Counted from the stretch's first letter, positions 44,301 to 53,263 are shown. The stretch: 64,000 nucleotides of DNA from an uncultured Lachnospiraceae bacterium (GCA_902476645.1 CABSEG010000001.1:54550-118549); one strand, 5' to 3'. Notes: generated by a model from the sequence alone, not told the origin. Numbers and translations: made by a program.

Positions 44301-47300
44301 ACATCGTCAAATCCTTCTACGGTTCCTTTTACTGAAAAGCTTCCCTGTTTTTGTACTTGAGACTGATTCACAGGATCCCAGATCACCGGCAGACGTTCTT
44401 CCTCTCCGGTATTATAAACAGCAATGACCGTATCCGGCATTTGTGGCAGTACCCCCACCGATGTTACTTCGTGCACCGGCTTTATGCCGATGTAATCTGC
44501 CACAATCACAGTTGCCGTTACCTCATCTGTGGTGGCATCTACTTGACCTTTCACGGTAATGACACCTGCCATCTCCAGTTTTGCAGGGTCTATGTCCTCC
44601 CAGGTGACTCCCATCTCTTCTTTCCTGTCTCCCCCATATACTGCTGTCACGGTTTCCGGAAGCTTGGGCTGTTCTCCCTTTTTTACATAGATGGTCTCCA
44701 CTTCCTCATATCCGAGAAGGGTTTCTTTTTCCGGATCCTCTGTGGTAAACACCTTGGTCTTGTCTGAACGAAGCCCCGCAGAGTTTGCTGTTAGAGTAAA
44801 ACTTCCCTGGTCCGTACTAGACTGTACAATTACCATGGCCTTTCCACTGTAGGCCTTGCGTTCTGTTCCCTTATAGCTCTGGGTTACCTCTGTGGCATCC
44901 CCATTATCCACGCCTACTATTTTCCCATCCCCGGAAATCTGGAATTTTACATTGTTATCCGCTGTGGGTACCAAATTCCCGTCACGATCTAAAACCTCCA
45001 CTAAAATGTAGGACAAGTCCTGTCCATCTGACGTGATCACCTCTCGGTCTGGAGTCAGTCTGACCTGCGACGGCTCTCCCGCCGTCTTAATCACGTCTGT
45101 GGCAATCACCTCACCCTCAAAATTTCTGGCTACAGCCTTTAACTCACCAGGCTCGTAAACCACCTGCCACTCCAGATAGATATGTTCGTCTTCCCCCTCC
45201 TGATAGCTTCTTCCATCTGACGTTTTTCTCTGATAAAATTCCTTTTTCCCAAGGCTCTCATCATTTAAAAACAGTTCCACGCTGGCAGCATTGGAATAAA
45301 CCTGAACGGGAATCTTTCCATCTTTTTTAATGCTATCGTCATTCTCCCAATTCCAGTGGGGAAGGATATGTACCATGGGATGCTCCTCTGGTGCAGTCCA
45401 CTGGCTCTGATAAATATAGTAGGCGTCTTTTGGAATCCCAGCCGTATCCACGGTCCCAAAATAGGAACTTTTCGCAGGATATTGATCGTGATAGGGGCTT
45501 GGCTCCCCGATATAATCAAAGCCTGTCCACATAAATTCTCCCAGGACAAATTTTCGATCCCGGTTTGCCTTCCAGGCAGCCTCCGCAGATCTTCCCCAGC
45601 CCACAGTCTGTCCGTCATCATAGCTGCTTCGTATCTTTCTCTCATCATCGATGATGTACCATCCGCGACTTCGCACGGCGGAGGAGGTCTCAGAACCCAT
45701 GATAATCCAGTCCGGATACTCCGCGTGGGCTGCGTCATAGCTGTTTTCTCCATAGTTAAAGCCCACGACTCCGGTTACATCCGCCACCTGTTTCATACCA
45801 TTGTCCCAAAATCCATCGATGAAATTGTTAAATCCCTGGGTAGCCGGACGGGTGGGGTCTATCTCAGCCACCCAATTCACCAGCTTCTGGGCTGTACCCA
45901 CACTTGCGTTTACAATCTCATTTCCGATGGACCACATGATTACGCAGGGATTGTTTTTTCCCCGATTTACCATGTTTTTGATGTCAAACTCTGCCCAGGT
46001 CTCACCGGGCCTGGCATCGGGATGGGTAGCTGCCATTGAGAAAAATCTTGCGTAGTCTTTGGATCTTTTTGCACTCTCCCAACAATCAAAGGCCTCGTCG
46101 ATCACCATCAGTCCCATTTTGTCACAAATTTCCAGCAGTTCGTCCGCTGCAGGGTTGTGGGTCACGCGGATAGCATTCACACCCATGCTCTTCATAATTT
46201 CCATCTGGCGTTCCATGGCCCGGTAGTTTGCCACCGCCCCCAGGGCTCCCTGGTCGTGGTGCATACACACACCATTAAGCTTCATGTACTCGTTATTTAG
46301 ATAGAAGCCTTCATCTGGATCCATCTCAACCCAACGAAATCCGAAGCTGGTCTCATAGGTGTCTACCACTTTCCCTTCCACAGATACCTCGCTTACTAGT
46401 TCGTAAAGATTCGGATCATCCACACTCCAAAGCTGCGGTTTTTCCGTCGTAATAGTCTGCTCATAAACTGCCGTCTTTCCTGTAGCGATCTGTTGCTCTC
46501 CGGTGGATTCAGACTGTGCGAATACCTGCCCTTCACTGTCATAGATGGTAGTGGTCACAACAGCATTTTGCGGCAATTCTGTATCATTTCCTACCTCTGT
46601 CTTAACAGAAACCACAGCTTCATCTTCAGCATAGTGCTCCTCCAAATCCGGTGTGGTCACAAACGTACCATACCGCTCCACATGGACCGGATCTGTGACT
46701 ACTAATTTTACGTTCCGGTAGATTCCACTTCCGGAATACCAACGGCTGCTGGGCTGCTGATGGTTTACCTTTACGGCGATGACATTCTCTGTCACTCCAT
46801 CCGCCACCACCTGATCGGTGATGTCATAGGCAAAAGGAGAATATCCGTAGGGATAGTTGCCAACTAATGTTCCGTTTACATACGTGGTGCTGTCCATATA
46901 GACGCCTCCAAAGGCGATGGAAATTCTCTTACCCTGCATAGCTTCCGGCAGTGTAAAAGTCTTCCGATACCAGCCAACACCCCCGTTTAAATATCCCCCG
47001 TTTGCCCCGGCCGGGGAACTGGGGTCAAAATCCTGCTCAATGCTATAGTCATGAGGCAAATCCAAAAGCCTCCAACTAGAGTCATCAAAATCTTTTTCCT
47101 GCGCCTGGATAGGGGTTCCATCTTCCAGAAAAAAGCGCCACTCTTCATTAAAAGAAAGTTCTCTTTTTTGTGTCCCTTCTTCTCCGGAAACACCCTCTGC
47201 CTGTGTCGGTTCCTGCCGGGAAGATGTTTGTGCAGATGCCGGCACTCCTCCAAGTAAGGTCGTCGCAGTAAGTGCAAAAGCCTGTATCCAGGCCAGCATG

Positions 47301-47320
47301 CGCATTCCCTTTCTTCTCAT
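41372..47320 (-). CDS. Very large secreted GH2 glycoside hydrolase (beta-galactosidase type)
   Basis: 1982 aa from ATG 47320 (GGAGG 8 nt upstream). Signal peptide cut near ASA-QT (about 33). GH2 sugar-binding domain (45-215), Ig-like domain (230-330), TIM barrel (335-640) with acid/base Glu in MWSIGNEI (about 468) and nucleophile Glu in MGSETSS (about 544). DUF4982-type and Ig-like domains follow, then repeated Big_4-type units (LGYEEVETIYVKKGEQPKLP; VTWEDIDPAKL) alternating with two discoidin-like carbohydrate-binding domains and cadherin-like sandwiches, an Ala/Glu/Lys coiled coil (EEAQKKAEEAQKKA...) and a terminal Fn3 domain. No LPXTG motif; surface retention may use the basic tail. Controlled by the operator at 47369-47435. 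Confidence 0.93.
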   Translation of the reverse strand: MRRKGMRMLAWIQAFALTATTLLGGVPASAQTSSRQEPTQAEGVSGEEGTQKRELSFNEEWRFFLEDGTPIQAQEKDFDDSSWRLLDLPHDYSIEQDFDPSSPAGANGGYLNGGVGWYRKTFTLPEAMQGKRISIAFGGVYMDSTTYVNGTLVGNYPYGYSPFAYDITDQVVADGVTENVIAVKVNHQQPSSRWYSGSGIYRNVKLVVTDPVHVERYGTFVTTPDLEEHYAEDEAVVSVKTEVGNDTELPQNAVVTTTIYDSEGQVFAQSESTGEQQIATGKTAVYEQTITTEKPQLWSVDDPNLYELVSEVSVEGKVVDTYETSFGFRWVEMDPDEGFYLNNEYMKLNGVCMHHDQGALGAVANYRAMERQMEIMKSMGVNAIRVTHNPAADELLEICDKMGLMVIDEAFDCWESAKRSKDYARFFSMAATHPDARPGETWAEFDIKNMVNRGKNNPCVIMWSIGNEIVNASVGTAQKLVNWVAEIDPTRPATQGFNNFIDGFWDNGMKQVADVTGVVGFNYGENSYDAAHAEYPDWIIMGSETSSAVRSRGWYIIDDERKIRSSYDDGQTVGWGRSAEAAWKANRDRKFVLGEFMWTGFDYIGEPSPYHDQYPAKSSYFGTVDTAGIPKDAYYIYQSQWTAPEEHPMVHILPHWNWENDDSIKKDGKIPVQVYSNAASVELFLNDESLGKKEFYQRKTSDGRSYQEGEDEHIYLEWQVVYEPGELKAVARNFEGEVIATDVIKTAGEPSQVRLTPDREVITSDGQDLSYILVEVLDRDGNLVPTADNNVKFQISGDGKIVGVDNGDATEVTQSYKGTERKAYSGKAMVIVQSSTDQGSFTLTANSAGLRSDKTKVFTTEDPEKETLLGYEEVETIYVKKGEQPKLPETVTAVYGGDRKEEMGVTWEDIDPAKLEMAGVITVKGQVDATTDEVTATVIVADYIGIKPVHEVTSVGVLPQMPDTVIAVYNTGEEERLPVIWDPVNQSQVQKQGSFSVKGTVEGFDDVIATVRVADSVKGDGEDIAKRNGTYPIPEASWVQPNGNDPVSAINNGTIVYRGGAAGERWIPWEHGKQDEWIQLELEEPVETGKVGLDFWNNDSDTAMGMPDEIRISYSDDGEIWHQVENQSISRKEEFQTDQENIFTFDPVTAKYIRWNFHNEQGLAVGVSEVHVYQKEIQMDCGTSAALESLQINGEKPDGFSKDQYSYTIELEYGEALPQITAVAEDPNASVFLIPAISKDGTATVEVTSEDKKTTNVYSIQFHEKLPTLEQAEIRLPETITEDDVVPVELIARLQDGTVLPNGVLEVVYAVGNNQIAQVQNGNLYAYSSGNTTLKAAVTYQGKTVESNEFMLAIRPNPNKTVITRYEKVTVETSKGQKPILPEKIRATYNIGLPKLVEVTWEDMNPEQYGSYGTFTVKGSVQGQELQPVATVIVKGVVGIQQFSCVTPLGMVPELPEKAQIYYSDGSVDERPIIWEEHPQSLFWKNDSIVTVKGKVEGQDQPTSITIRVTSEDVVTGDKFTGYKNGFYWPLGIASFTNGEGASSDSASELNDNIISHESDGNNRWCNWSSDGREEDWAGIIFGLEEVTYKFIDNLEIDFYTDYGSSLPAEYEIEYYDGEYFNTPPADPDNVTDAHPVGEEGNWKPVEHLQGPGQLSETGTNFFTFDAVKTCAIRIKMKAQPNKCLAITEMGAYEKVAVAREEPLLTQICLEGEPLDGFDPEQTEYVYETTDQNLPEITAKTGENASVSVIYPENFGGKAQVIVTAEDGVHTKTYFIAIHQVMDKALEEAIKRAEEAQKKAEEAQKKAEEAQKKAQEYERAAQEARKKAEADRIAATEAWKAAEEAQKKAEAARAAAEKAKEEAESARLEAQEARDNAANADESGKNRVAKVSIKSAKQKARSRGVLITWKKVKQADGYELQYATNKKYKKAVRKQFKAGKTSAELKKMKRGTIYYIRVRAYKKVKGEKVYGSYSKKVKIRVK

Positions 47321-47368
47321 ATCCATATCCTCCTGTCTGATTTTACTTCTATTTTCTACTTCGTCGTC

Positions 47369-47435
47369 ATTATACCAGCCAAGGGACAGACACCGTTAGG
47401 ACTTATTTTACCTGATCGGGTGGATTTTTTTTACT
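47369..47435 (-). promoter_or_regulatory. Direct-repeat operator and promoter of the GH2 gene
   Basis: Minus strand AGTAAAAAAAATCC (47422-47435) and GGTAAAATAAGTCC (47399-47412), 23 bp apart, then 24 nt, then TATAAT (47369-47374); no -35 match. Same layout as the YesM-YesN promoter. Confidence 0.7.
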
Positions 47436-47486
47436 TTTTGTATCATCTCGGTATCGCATTTACCTAAAATGCGTCCATATAAAAAG

Positions 47487-47525
47487 AAAGTACGTAAGCT
47501 ATGTTTTTCTTAACTTACGTACTTT
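47487..47525 (-). terminator. Terminator after folA
   Basis: Perfect 12-bp stem AAAGTACGTAAG / CTTACGTACTTT with a 15-nt loop; minus-strand tail TTTCTTTTTA. The + strand also has a T-run, so it may act in both directions. Confidence 0.8.
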
Positions 47526-47590
47526 TTTCTTATACTCTGATAGAAAAACGATTTCTGATTTCCTTTTCTCTGATTTTGTGAAAAAAGGCT

Positions 47591-48082
47591 CTATCTTTTT
47601 CTCTCATACTTTAAAAACTCATATTCCAAATCAAAATAGGTCTGCTCTCCGCTGCCTTGGGTAATCTCCCATTCTCCGGTCTCATCCAGATTGGGAAAGT
47701 AGGTATCTGCCTCATAAGCGTGATCAATCTTGGTCACATGGGCCACATCGCAGTAGGGAAGCAGCATCCGATAGATGCTCTCACCCCCGATTACAAAGAT
47801 CTCCTCGGCATCATACTGTTTCAACTCTTCTAAAAGCTCCTCTAAGGAGTGGACGATCACGGCCCCTTTTACCTGATAGTCCATGTTTTTGGTGAGTACA
47901 ATGTTGATCCTGTTTTTCAAAGGCATTCCCCCTGGAAAGCTCTCCAGAGTCTTTCTGCCCATAACCACCACTTTCCCTGTGGTGGTCTGGCGAAACATCT
48001 TCATGTCGGCCGGAATACTGACCAGCAGCTTGTTATTTTTTCCAATGGCCCAGTTTTTATCTGCGGCTACTATGATATTCAT
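47591..48082 (-). CDS. folA: Dihydrofolate reductase
   Basis: 163 aa from ATG 48082 (GGGAGG upstream). Regenerates tetrahydrofolate with NADPH. Signatures: MNIIVAADKNWAIGKNNKLL, PADMKMFRQTTTGKVVVMGRKTLESFPG, EIFVIGGESIYRMLLPYCD and the catalytic acid in the first helix (Asp26). Directly after thyA, the classical partner that consumes its product. Confidence 0.96.
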   Translation of the reverse strand: MNIIVAADKNWAIGKNNKLLVSIPADMKMFRQTTTGKVVVMGRKTLESFPGGMPLKNRINIVLTKNMDYQVKGAVIVHSLEELLEELKQYDAEEIFVIGGESIYRMLLPYCDVAHVTKIDHAYEADTYFPNLDETGEWEITQGSGEQTYFDLEYEFLKYERKR

Positions 48083-48104
48083 ATGGTTTTCCTCCCTTAC
48101 TCTC

Positions 48105-48956
48105 TCAAACCGCAATGGGAATGTTTTTGATCTGCGGCCCTGTGACATAGTCTTCCACGTGCAGATCATCCACGGTAAACGCATAAAAATCCGTCACATC
48201 CGAATTCAGCCACACCATGGGTGCCGGATAGGTCTCCCTGGAAATCAGTTCTGCCACCATGGGAATGTGCCTGTCATAAATATGGGCGTCCGCAATGACA
48301 TGGATCAACTCCCCTACCTGCATTCCACAGACTTGGGCAAGCATATGAACCAGAAGGGCGTACTGACATACATTCCAGTTATTGGCCGCCAACACGTCCT
48401 GGGACCTCTGATTTAAGATCGCATTTAGGGTGAGCTTTTCACTTCCCTTTTCTTTCGTCACATTGAAAGTCATGCTGTAAGCACAGGGATATAGGTTCAT
48501 CTCCGACAAATCTGCATGGACGTAGATGTTTGTGATAATCCTCCGGCTGTATGGATTGTTTTTCAGATCATAAATGACCCGATCCACCTGATCCATCATC
48601 CCCTCCTTATAGGCATGTTTTACGCCCAGCTGATAACCGTAAGCCTTACCGATGGATCCGTCCTCATCCGCCCAGGAGTCCCAAATATGGCTTCCCAGAT
48701 CATGAATGTTGTTGGATTTTTTCTGCCAAATCCACAAAAGCTCGTCAAAGGCGCTTTTTAATGCCGTCTTTCGCAGCGTAAGGGCCGGAAATTCTTTTCT
48801 TAAATCATATCGGTTCACCACGCCGAATTTCTTGATCGTGTAAGCAGGTTCTCCCGTATCCTGCCAGATCGGGCGTACCTTCTCGCCCTCGGTACTCACA
48901 CCGTTTTGAATGATATCCTTGCACATGGCAATAAAGATCTGATCTGCATAGCTCAT
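48105..48956 (-). CDS. thyA: Thymidylate synthase
   Basis: 283 aa from ATG 48956 (GGAGG 9 nt upstream); longer readings intrude into the DHHW gene. Methylates dUMP using methylenetetrahydrofolate. Catalytic Cys is in NLYPCAYSMTFNV; also RSQDVLAANNWNVCQYALLVHM and AHIYDRHIP. The PCAYSMTF active-site wording is that of a clostridial subgroup; E. coli has PCHAFFQF. Follows the DHHW gene by 25 nt, so it may be cotranscribed with envelope O-acetylation genes. Confidence 0.95.
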   Translation of the reverse strand: MSYADQIFIAMCKDIIQNGVSTEGEKVRPIWQDTGEPAYTIKKFGVVNRYDLRKEFPALTLRKTALKSAFDELLWIWQKKSNNIHDLGSHIWDSWADEDGSIGKAYGYQLGVKHAYKEGMMDQVDRVIYDLKNNPYSRRIITNIYVHADLSEMNLYPCAYSMTFNVTKEKGSEKLTLNAILNQRSQDVLAANNWNVCQYALLVHMLAQVCGMQVGELIHVIADAHIYDRHIPMVAELISRETYPAPMVWLNSDVTDFYAFTVDDLHVEDYVTGPQIKNIPIAV

Positions 48957-48981
48957 GTCTTTGTCCCTCCTTCGGACGTTC

Positions 48982-50121
48982 TCAATTTCCAAGCTTAACC
49001 ACACTCGGATCCTCCGCGAATCCGGAGGCATTGTATAAAAACAGTATATCCGTATACCGTCCTTTTTCTCTGAGTTCCTGCAAACTTTCATTAAAATATC
49101 GAAGATCCACAAAATCCACCCGTGAAAAATCATGGAAGGTAAATGGAAGAAAACAGTGGGCATAGGAATCCTTAATGACCAGTAGTCTCCGATCGCTGTC
49201 ATTTTCGATTGCCACTTGTACAAACGGCTTATTGCCACCGAAAAAGATACTATACTGGTCTCTGGTCTCCAGATAAGACCAGTCATAAAGGTCCGTCCTC
49301 TCCTCCCCCGTGGAGCCGTCTGTGACGGTATAGGCGATCTCCTGTTTTGGCTGAAAAATCTGGATGGTATCGCCCGGAACATCTACTCCCACTTTTGCCT
49401 CAATGGTACCGTAAAAGTCTGCGCTTACGGTCTCTACCTGATAATTATCTATAGATAAAGGGGAAAGGCCCACTGATTTCGCCCAGGCTTCATACGTATA
49501 GAAGGCACCCAATGTCTTCCAATGGTGGTCCGTCCGATAATAAATTTCCTCTTCTTTGTGTTCGCCAAGCACCCCGGAAGCATCAAACCAGGTTCCTTCC
49601 GGAAGGGCTTTTCCTAACATCTTAAGATAATCCTCTTCCTCAGACTCGGGAGCCAGCGGCGGCAGCTTATCTTTTAGAATTACCACTGCATTGGGAATCA
49701 CCATAGCGGTTGCATGTCCCTCTCCATATTCCGCCTTCATTTTCTCCATAAAAGCAGACAGATAGCGAATATTGTTGGAAGCTGTGGAGGTGTTGAAGCT
49801 ATCCTGGTGTTTCTCAATGAGATAGCCATCCTTTCCAAAGTAAATTCCCTTTGCCTCTTGCTTTAGCGTGGCCCGCTCTACCGCAGTTTTCATTCGGATC
49901 CATTGATCCCGGAATACGAACTGATCGGTAATATAGGTTTCATAGTCTTTGGCAAAGGTACCGCTAAAGTAGCTGTCCGCACTCAACCGGGGCATTTGGG
50001 CCAGGACGCGGTTCTCTTTCTCTGAAAACTCGGTGTCCGGCTTTAGGATCGTGGCAGCGGTGAGGCCAAATATCAGGATTAAAAAGAGACCGATCACCAC
50101 CCAGTTTTGTCTTTTAGTCAT
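48982..50121 (-). CDS. DHHW-motif (AlgJ/AlgX-like) membrane protein
   Basis: 379 aa from ATG 50121 (AAAGGG 6 nt upstream). N-terminal anchor (NWVVIGLFLILIFGLTAATIL), then an SGNH-like extracellular domain with the YRTDHHWKTLGAF motif. DHHW proteins accompany MBOAT acyltransferases and help pass acetyl groups to exported polysaccharides. The MBOAT gene is 62 nt upstream, so the pair is a probable O-acetylation module; the acceptor polymer is unknown. Confidence 0.85.
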   Translation of the reverse strand: MTKRQNWVVIGLFLILIFGLTAATILKPDTEFSEKENRVLAQMPRLSADSYFSGTFAKDYETYITDQFVFRDQWIRMKTAVERATLKQEAKGIYFGKDGYLIEKHQDSFNTSTASNNIRYLSAFMEKMKAEYGEGHATAMVIPNAVVILKDKLPPLAPESEEEDYLKMLGKALPEGTWFDASGVLGEHKEEEIYYRTDHHWKTLGAFYTYEAWAKSVGLSPLSIDNYQVETVSADFYGTIEAKVGVDVPGDTIQIFQPKQEIAYTVTDGSTGEERTDLYDWSYLETRDQYSIFFGGNKPFVQVAIENDSDRRLLVIKDSYAHCFLPFTFHDFSRVDFVDLRYFNESLQELREKGRYTDILFLYNASGFAEDPSVVKLGN

Positions 50122-50183
50122 ACACACCCTTTCCTTTCATCGGGGCCTTTCTCTTAAAAGGAATTCCCCAAAGTACTGTCCTT

Positions 50184-51608
50184 TTAAAATCGGAAATATA
50201 AAAATGGATTATAGGTTGCATCTACCAGATAGGCAACGGAAACGATAAACACGGCCAAACAGAATGCGCATTTAAGGATCACGGGAACCCAGCTTCCCTG
50301 TCTCATCTTTTCCATTATGCGCAAAGCAATACGCTTTGGCAAAGTAGTGCTGCCAAGAATCAAAATCACCAACAGCACCGCGTAATTATAAAGCAGATAC
50401 AGCGTCTGCTGATTTGCAAAGCCCACGCCAGCACCTCCGAACATGGCGGCCAGGTAGTCTCCGCACATGGAAAGATCCTCACACTTAAAAATCACCCAGC
50501 TGATCACCACCAAAAACAGGGTATAGACACTCTGCAATCCTCCTGGCAGCTTCTTTAAAAATTTTCCAAACACAAACTTTTCTAACAACAAAATAATCCC
50601 ATAATAGATCCCCCAGAGCACATAATTCCAGTGAGCACCATGCCAAATTCCGGTTAACAGCCAGACTATGGCAATATTGCGTGCCTGCCGCAACGCCCCT
50701 CTTCGGTTTCCCCCAAGCGGTATATAGACATACTCCCGAAACCAAGAGCTTAAAGATATATGCCATCTGCGCCAAAACTCCGTGATACTTTTTGATATGT
50801 AGGGATAATTAAAGTTCTCCAGAAAATGAAAGCCAAACATCTTTCCGAGTCCGATTGCCATATCCGAATAGCCGGAGAAGTCAAAATAGATTTGGAAGGT
50901 ATAGGCAATAGCTCCCAGCCAGGCAGTCAAAACCGGAACCTCCCCCATGGGAATGGCGGCCACCGCATCCCACAGCAGACCAATGTTGTTGGCCAGCAAA
51001 ACCTTCTTGCCAACGCCTACCATAAACCGCTGAATGCCCTCCGCAAAGTTATCTGTACTCTCCCTTTTATCGTCCATCATCTGTCTGGCTATGGTTTTGT
51101 ACTGAACGATGGGACCTGCAATCAGTTGCGGAAACATGGAAACATAGGTTCCGTAATTGATCCATTTTTTCTGAACTTCTGTGGCTTTCCGGTAAACATC
51201 TATGGTATAGGACATGGTTTGAAAAGTAAAAAAGGAAATTCCAATGGGAAGCGGAATTCCAAGAAGGGGAATAGATGTTCCAAAGACTCCGTTGATACTC
51301 TCCACAATAAAGTCCGCATATTTAAAGAACCCCAAAATGCTCAGATTTACAATGACAGAAACCGCCAGCGCCGCCTTTGCCCCCCTGGGTTTTCCATCCT
51401 TCTGACATCGCTCTATGATTCTGCCGATGGTAAAATCCATGGTAATGGAAAATAACATCAGGAAAACGTATTTCGGCTCTCCCCAGGCATAAAAAAACAA
51501 ACTGAAGAGAAAAAGTATGAGATTTCGCACTTTTCTCGGCGCTATGTAGTACAGAATCAGGACTGCCGGAAGAAAACGAAAAAGAAACAGCAGACTGCTA
51601 AAAACCAT
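50184..51608 (-). CDS. MBOAT family O-acyltransferase (AlgI/DltB-like)
   Basis: 474 aa, about 11 TM helices. Opens with the AlgI-type MVFSSLLFLFRFLPAVLILYYIAPRKVRN and carries FWRRWHISLSSWFREYVYIPLGG and the active-site His in LTGIWHGAHWNYVLWG. Transfers acetyl groups from the cytoplasm towards exported glycans. Faces the divergent SGNH hydrolase gene across about 136 bp. Confidence 0.92.
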   Translation of the reverse strand: MVFSSLLFLFRFLPAVLILYYIAPRKVRNLILFLFSLFFYAWGEPKYVFLMLFSITMDFTIGRIIERCQKDGKPRGAKAALAVSVIVNLSILGFFKYADFIVESINGVFGTSIPLLGIPLPIGISFFTFQTMSYTIDVYRKATEVQKKWINYGTYVSMFPQLIAGPIVQYKTIARQMMDDKRESTDNFAEGIQRFMVGVGKKVLLANNIGLLWDAVAAIPMGEVPVLTAWLGAIAYTFQIYFDFSGYSDMAIGLGKMFGFHFLENFNYPYISKSITEFWRRWHISLSSWFREYVYIPLGGNRRGALRQARNIAIVWLLTGIWHGAHWNYVLWGIYYGIILLLEKFVFGKFLKKLPGGLQSVYTLFLVVISWVIFKCEDLSMCGDYLAAMFGGAGVGFANQQTLYLLYNYAVLLVILILGSTTLPKRIALRIMEKMRQGSWVPVILKCAFCLAVFIVSVAYLVDATYNPFLYFRF

Positions 51609-51671
51609 AATCTTACTCCCTTTGACAACATTTTTTCTTTTTTTAACTTTTCATTACATTGAAAAAAACTA

Positions 51672-51699
51672 TTTACAATTACCGGGTTTATTATATAAT
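51672..51699 (+). promoter_or_regulatory. Promoter of the SGNH-DUF4358 unit
   Basis: TTTACA (51672-51677), 16-nt spacer, TATAAT (51694-51699), about 45 nt before ATG 51745. Confidence 0.65.
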
Positions 51700-51744
51700 A
51701 GAGAAGAAGAAAAGACAAATTATTTTTTACTTAGGGGAGAAAAT

Positions 51745-52746
51745 ATGCCAAAGAAAAAGAAACGGAGACGGCAGGATCCCGGTCGTTTTCTGAGTATGGT
51801 CATATTAATCATTGCAGTTTTGGTGATATTTGAGGGGAAACTTCTGATTAACATTTTTAAGAGAGAATCCATCCAATCCCAGGTAAATGCTCAACTAAAC
51901 GAGCTGTTTGCACAGGAGGAACCTGAAACTGAAGAGCAGACAGAACGGCCTCGTCAGAAAGAACCGCAGACGGAGCCACAGGTGGCCGCTTCCGTAAAGA
52001 GCGACGCGATCGTACCAGAACAAAGCACTCCTGTGGATGATTCCTATTTTTCTGACGCAGTCTTTATCGGCGATTCCCGTGTAGAAGGATTCCGCAATCA
52101 ATCCGGAATTACACAGGGAACTTTTTTAACTGGCGTTGGAATGGAAACTGTGGGTATTTTTGAGAAACCTTACATCTCTACCCCAAGCGGAATGGTCACC
52201 GTTTACCAGGCCATGTCTGGCACGGATTACGGTAAGGTTTATATTATGTTGGGGACAAATGATCTGGGCGAACCTGATTTTAATGACTTTAAGGAGCATT
52301 ACCGTGCCTGTCTGGCTGAGTTAAAAAAGGAAGCCCCTCATGCCGTTATCTACGTTATGAGCGTAGCTTACGTAGAAGAGGAAAAAGCCCATGCAAATCA
52401 ATATGGCTCTTATGTAAATAATCAAAACATAGATGCCGTAAATGAAAAAATCCTGGAGCTATGTGAGGAGGAGGGCTATTATTACTTGGACATCAATGAG
52501 GTGCTTTCCGACGGTCAGGATTCCCTGATTCCGGATGCCACCAGCGATGGGATTCACCTATATGATACATACTGTAAAATCTGGCTGGACTATTTAAAAA
52601 CACACTATATACCTGAGGAGGAGCTTTCATCCGTAAAAAAAGATGAGACAGAGTCTGGTGGTATTTCCTCTCAATCCCAGAGTGAATCGTCCCAGGGAGA
52701 TCCCAAAACCAATCCGTCTGAGACGGACTCTTCCACTGAGGGATAG
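51745..52746 (+). CDS. SGNH/GDSL hydrolase, membrane-anchored
   Basis: 333 aa from ATG 51745 (GGGGAG 6 nt upstream). Basic start, one TM helix (about 17-36), Glu/Gln-rich linker, then an SGNH domain: block I FIGDSRVEGF (nucleophile Ser), block III GTNDLG, block V DGIHLYDTYCKIW (Asp/His). Ser/Glu-rich tail. Acts outside the membrane as an esterase or acetyl transferase. Divergence from MBOAT/DHHW suggests it is the terminal or editing enzyme for the same acetylated polymer. Confidence 0.87.
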   Translation: MPKKKKRRRQDPGRFLSMVILIIAVLVIFEGKLLINIFKRESIQSQVNAQLNELFAQEEPETEEQTERPRQKEPQTEPQVAASVKSDAIVPEQSTPVDDSYFSDAVFIGDSRVEGFRNQSGITQGTFLTGVGMETVGIFEKPYISTPSGMVTVYQAMSGTDYGKVYIMLGTNDLGEPDFNDFKEHYRACLAELKKEAPHAVIYVMSVAYVEEEKAHANQYGSYVNNQNIDAVNEKILELCEEEGYYYLDINEVLSDGQDSLIPDATSDGIHLYDTYCKIWLDYLKTHYIPEEELSSVKKDETESGGISSQSQSESSQGDPKTNPSETDSSTEG

Positions 52747-52786
52747 GCCAAGCCTGCTGATATTATTTTTTAAAGGAGAATATTTT

Positions 52787-53263
52787 ATGATGAAAAAAGG
52801 ATTGATACTGATTATGACATGTCTGATGCTGGTGGGGATGTTGTCTGCCTGCGGTAAAAAAAGCGGCGGAGAGGTAACCGCATCTGCGGAAGAAATTGCC
52901 AAGAATCTGGCTGAGAATGCGGTAACCAGCGATACCCTTTCCCCTATCACATCCGATATTCTGGCTTCCACCTACTTTGTGGATATGGAACAGGTGGAGG
53001 ATTCCGCCGCCTACTTAAGTACCGGTGCATCCGCCTGTGAGGCGGCTGTGATTCAGTGCAAGGACAGCGGATATACCTCAGAGGTAACGGAATTGTTTGA
53101 GACCAGAGTAAAAAATCAGTCTGATCTGTTCGGTTCCTACAATGCGGGAGAGGTGAAAAAGCTGGACAATGCGATTATAAAAACCTCTGGTTCCTATGTG
53201 GTTCTGTTTGTAGGGGATGATACAGAGAAAGCAGAGGAAATTTTATCCGAAGCAGGATTTTAG
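52787..53263 (+). CDS. DUF4358 family lipoprotein
   Basis: 158 aa from ATG 52787 (AAAGGAG 8 nt upstream; the next codon is also ATG). Lipobox LSAC; mature domain with YFVDMEQVEDSAAYLSTGASACEAAVIQCKD, typical of DUF4358. In Lachnospiraceae this family recurs next to MBOAT/SGNH genes (recollection, not checked). Function unknown. 40 nt after the SGNH gene, in one operon; an IS follows. Confidence 0.8.
   Translation: MMKKGLILIMTCLMLVGMLSACGKKSGGEVTASAEEIAKNLAENAVTSDTLSPITSDILASTYFVDMEQVEDSAAYLSTGASACEAAVIQCKDSGYTSEVTELFETRVKNQSDLFGSYNAGEVKKLDNAIIKTSGSYVVLFVGDDTEKAEEILSEAGF

Noticed and set aside
48957..49382. Longer thymidylate synthase reading from 49382
   Set aside because: The extra residues are in the wrong frame of the DHHW gene; ATG 48956 has GGAGG and gives the family length.
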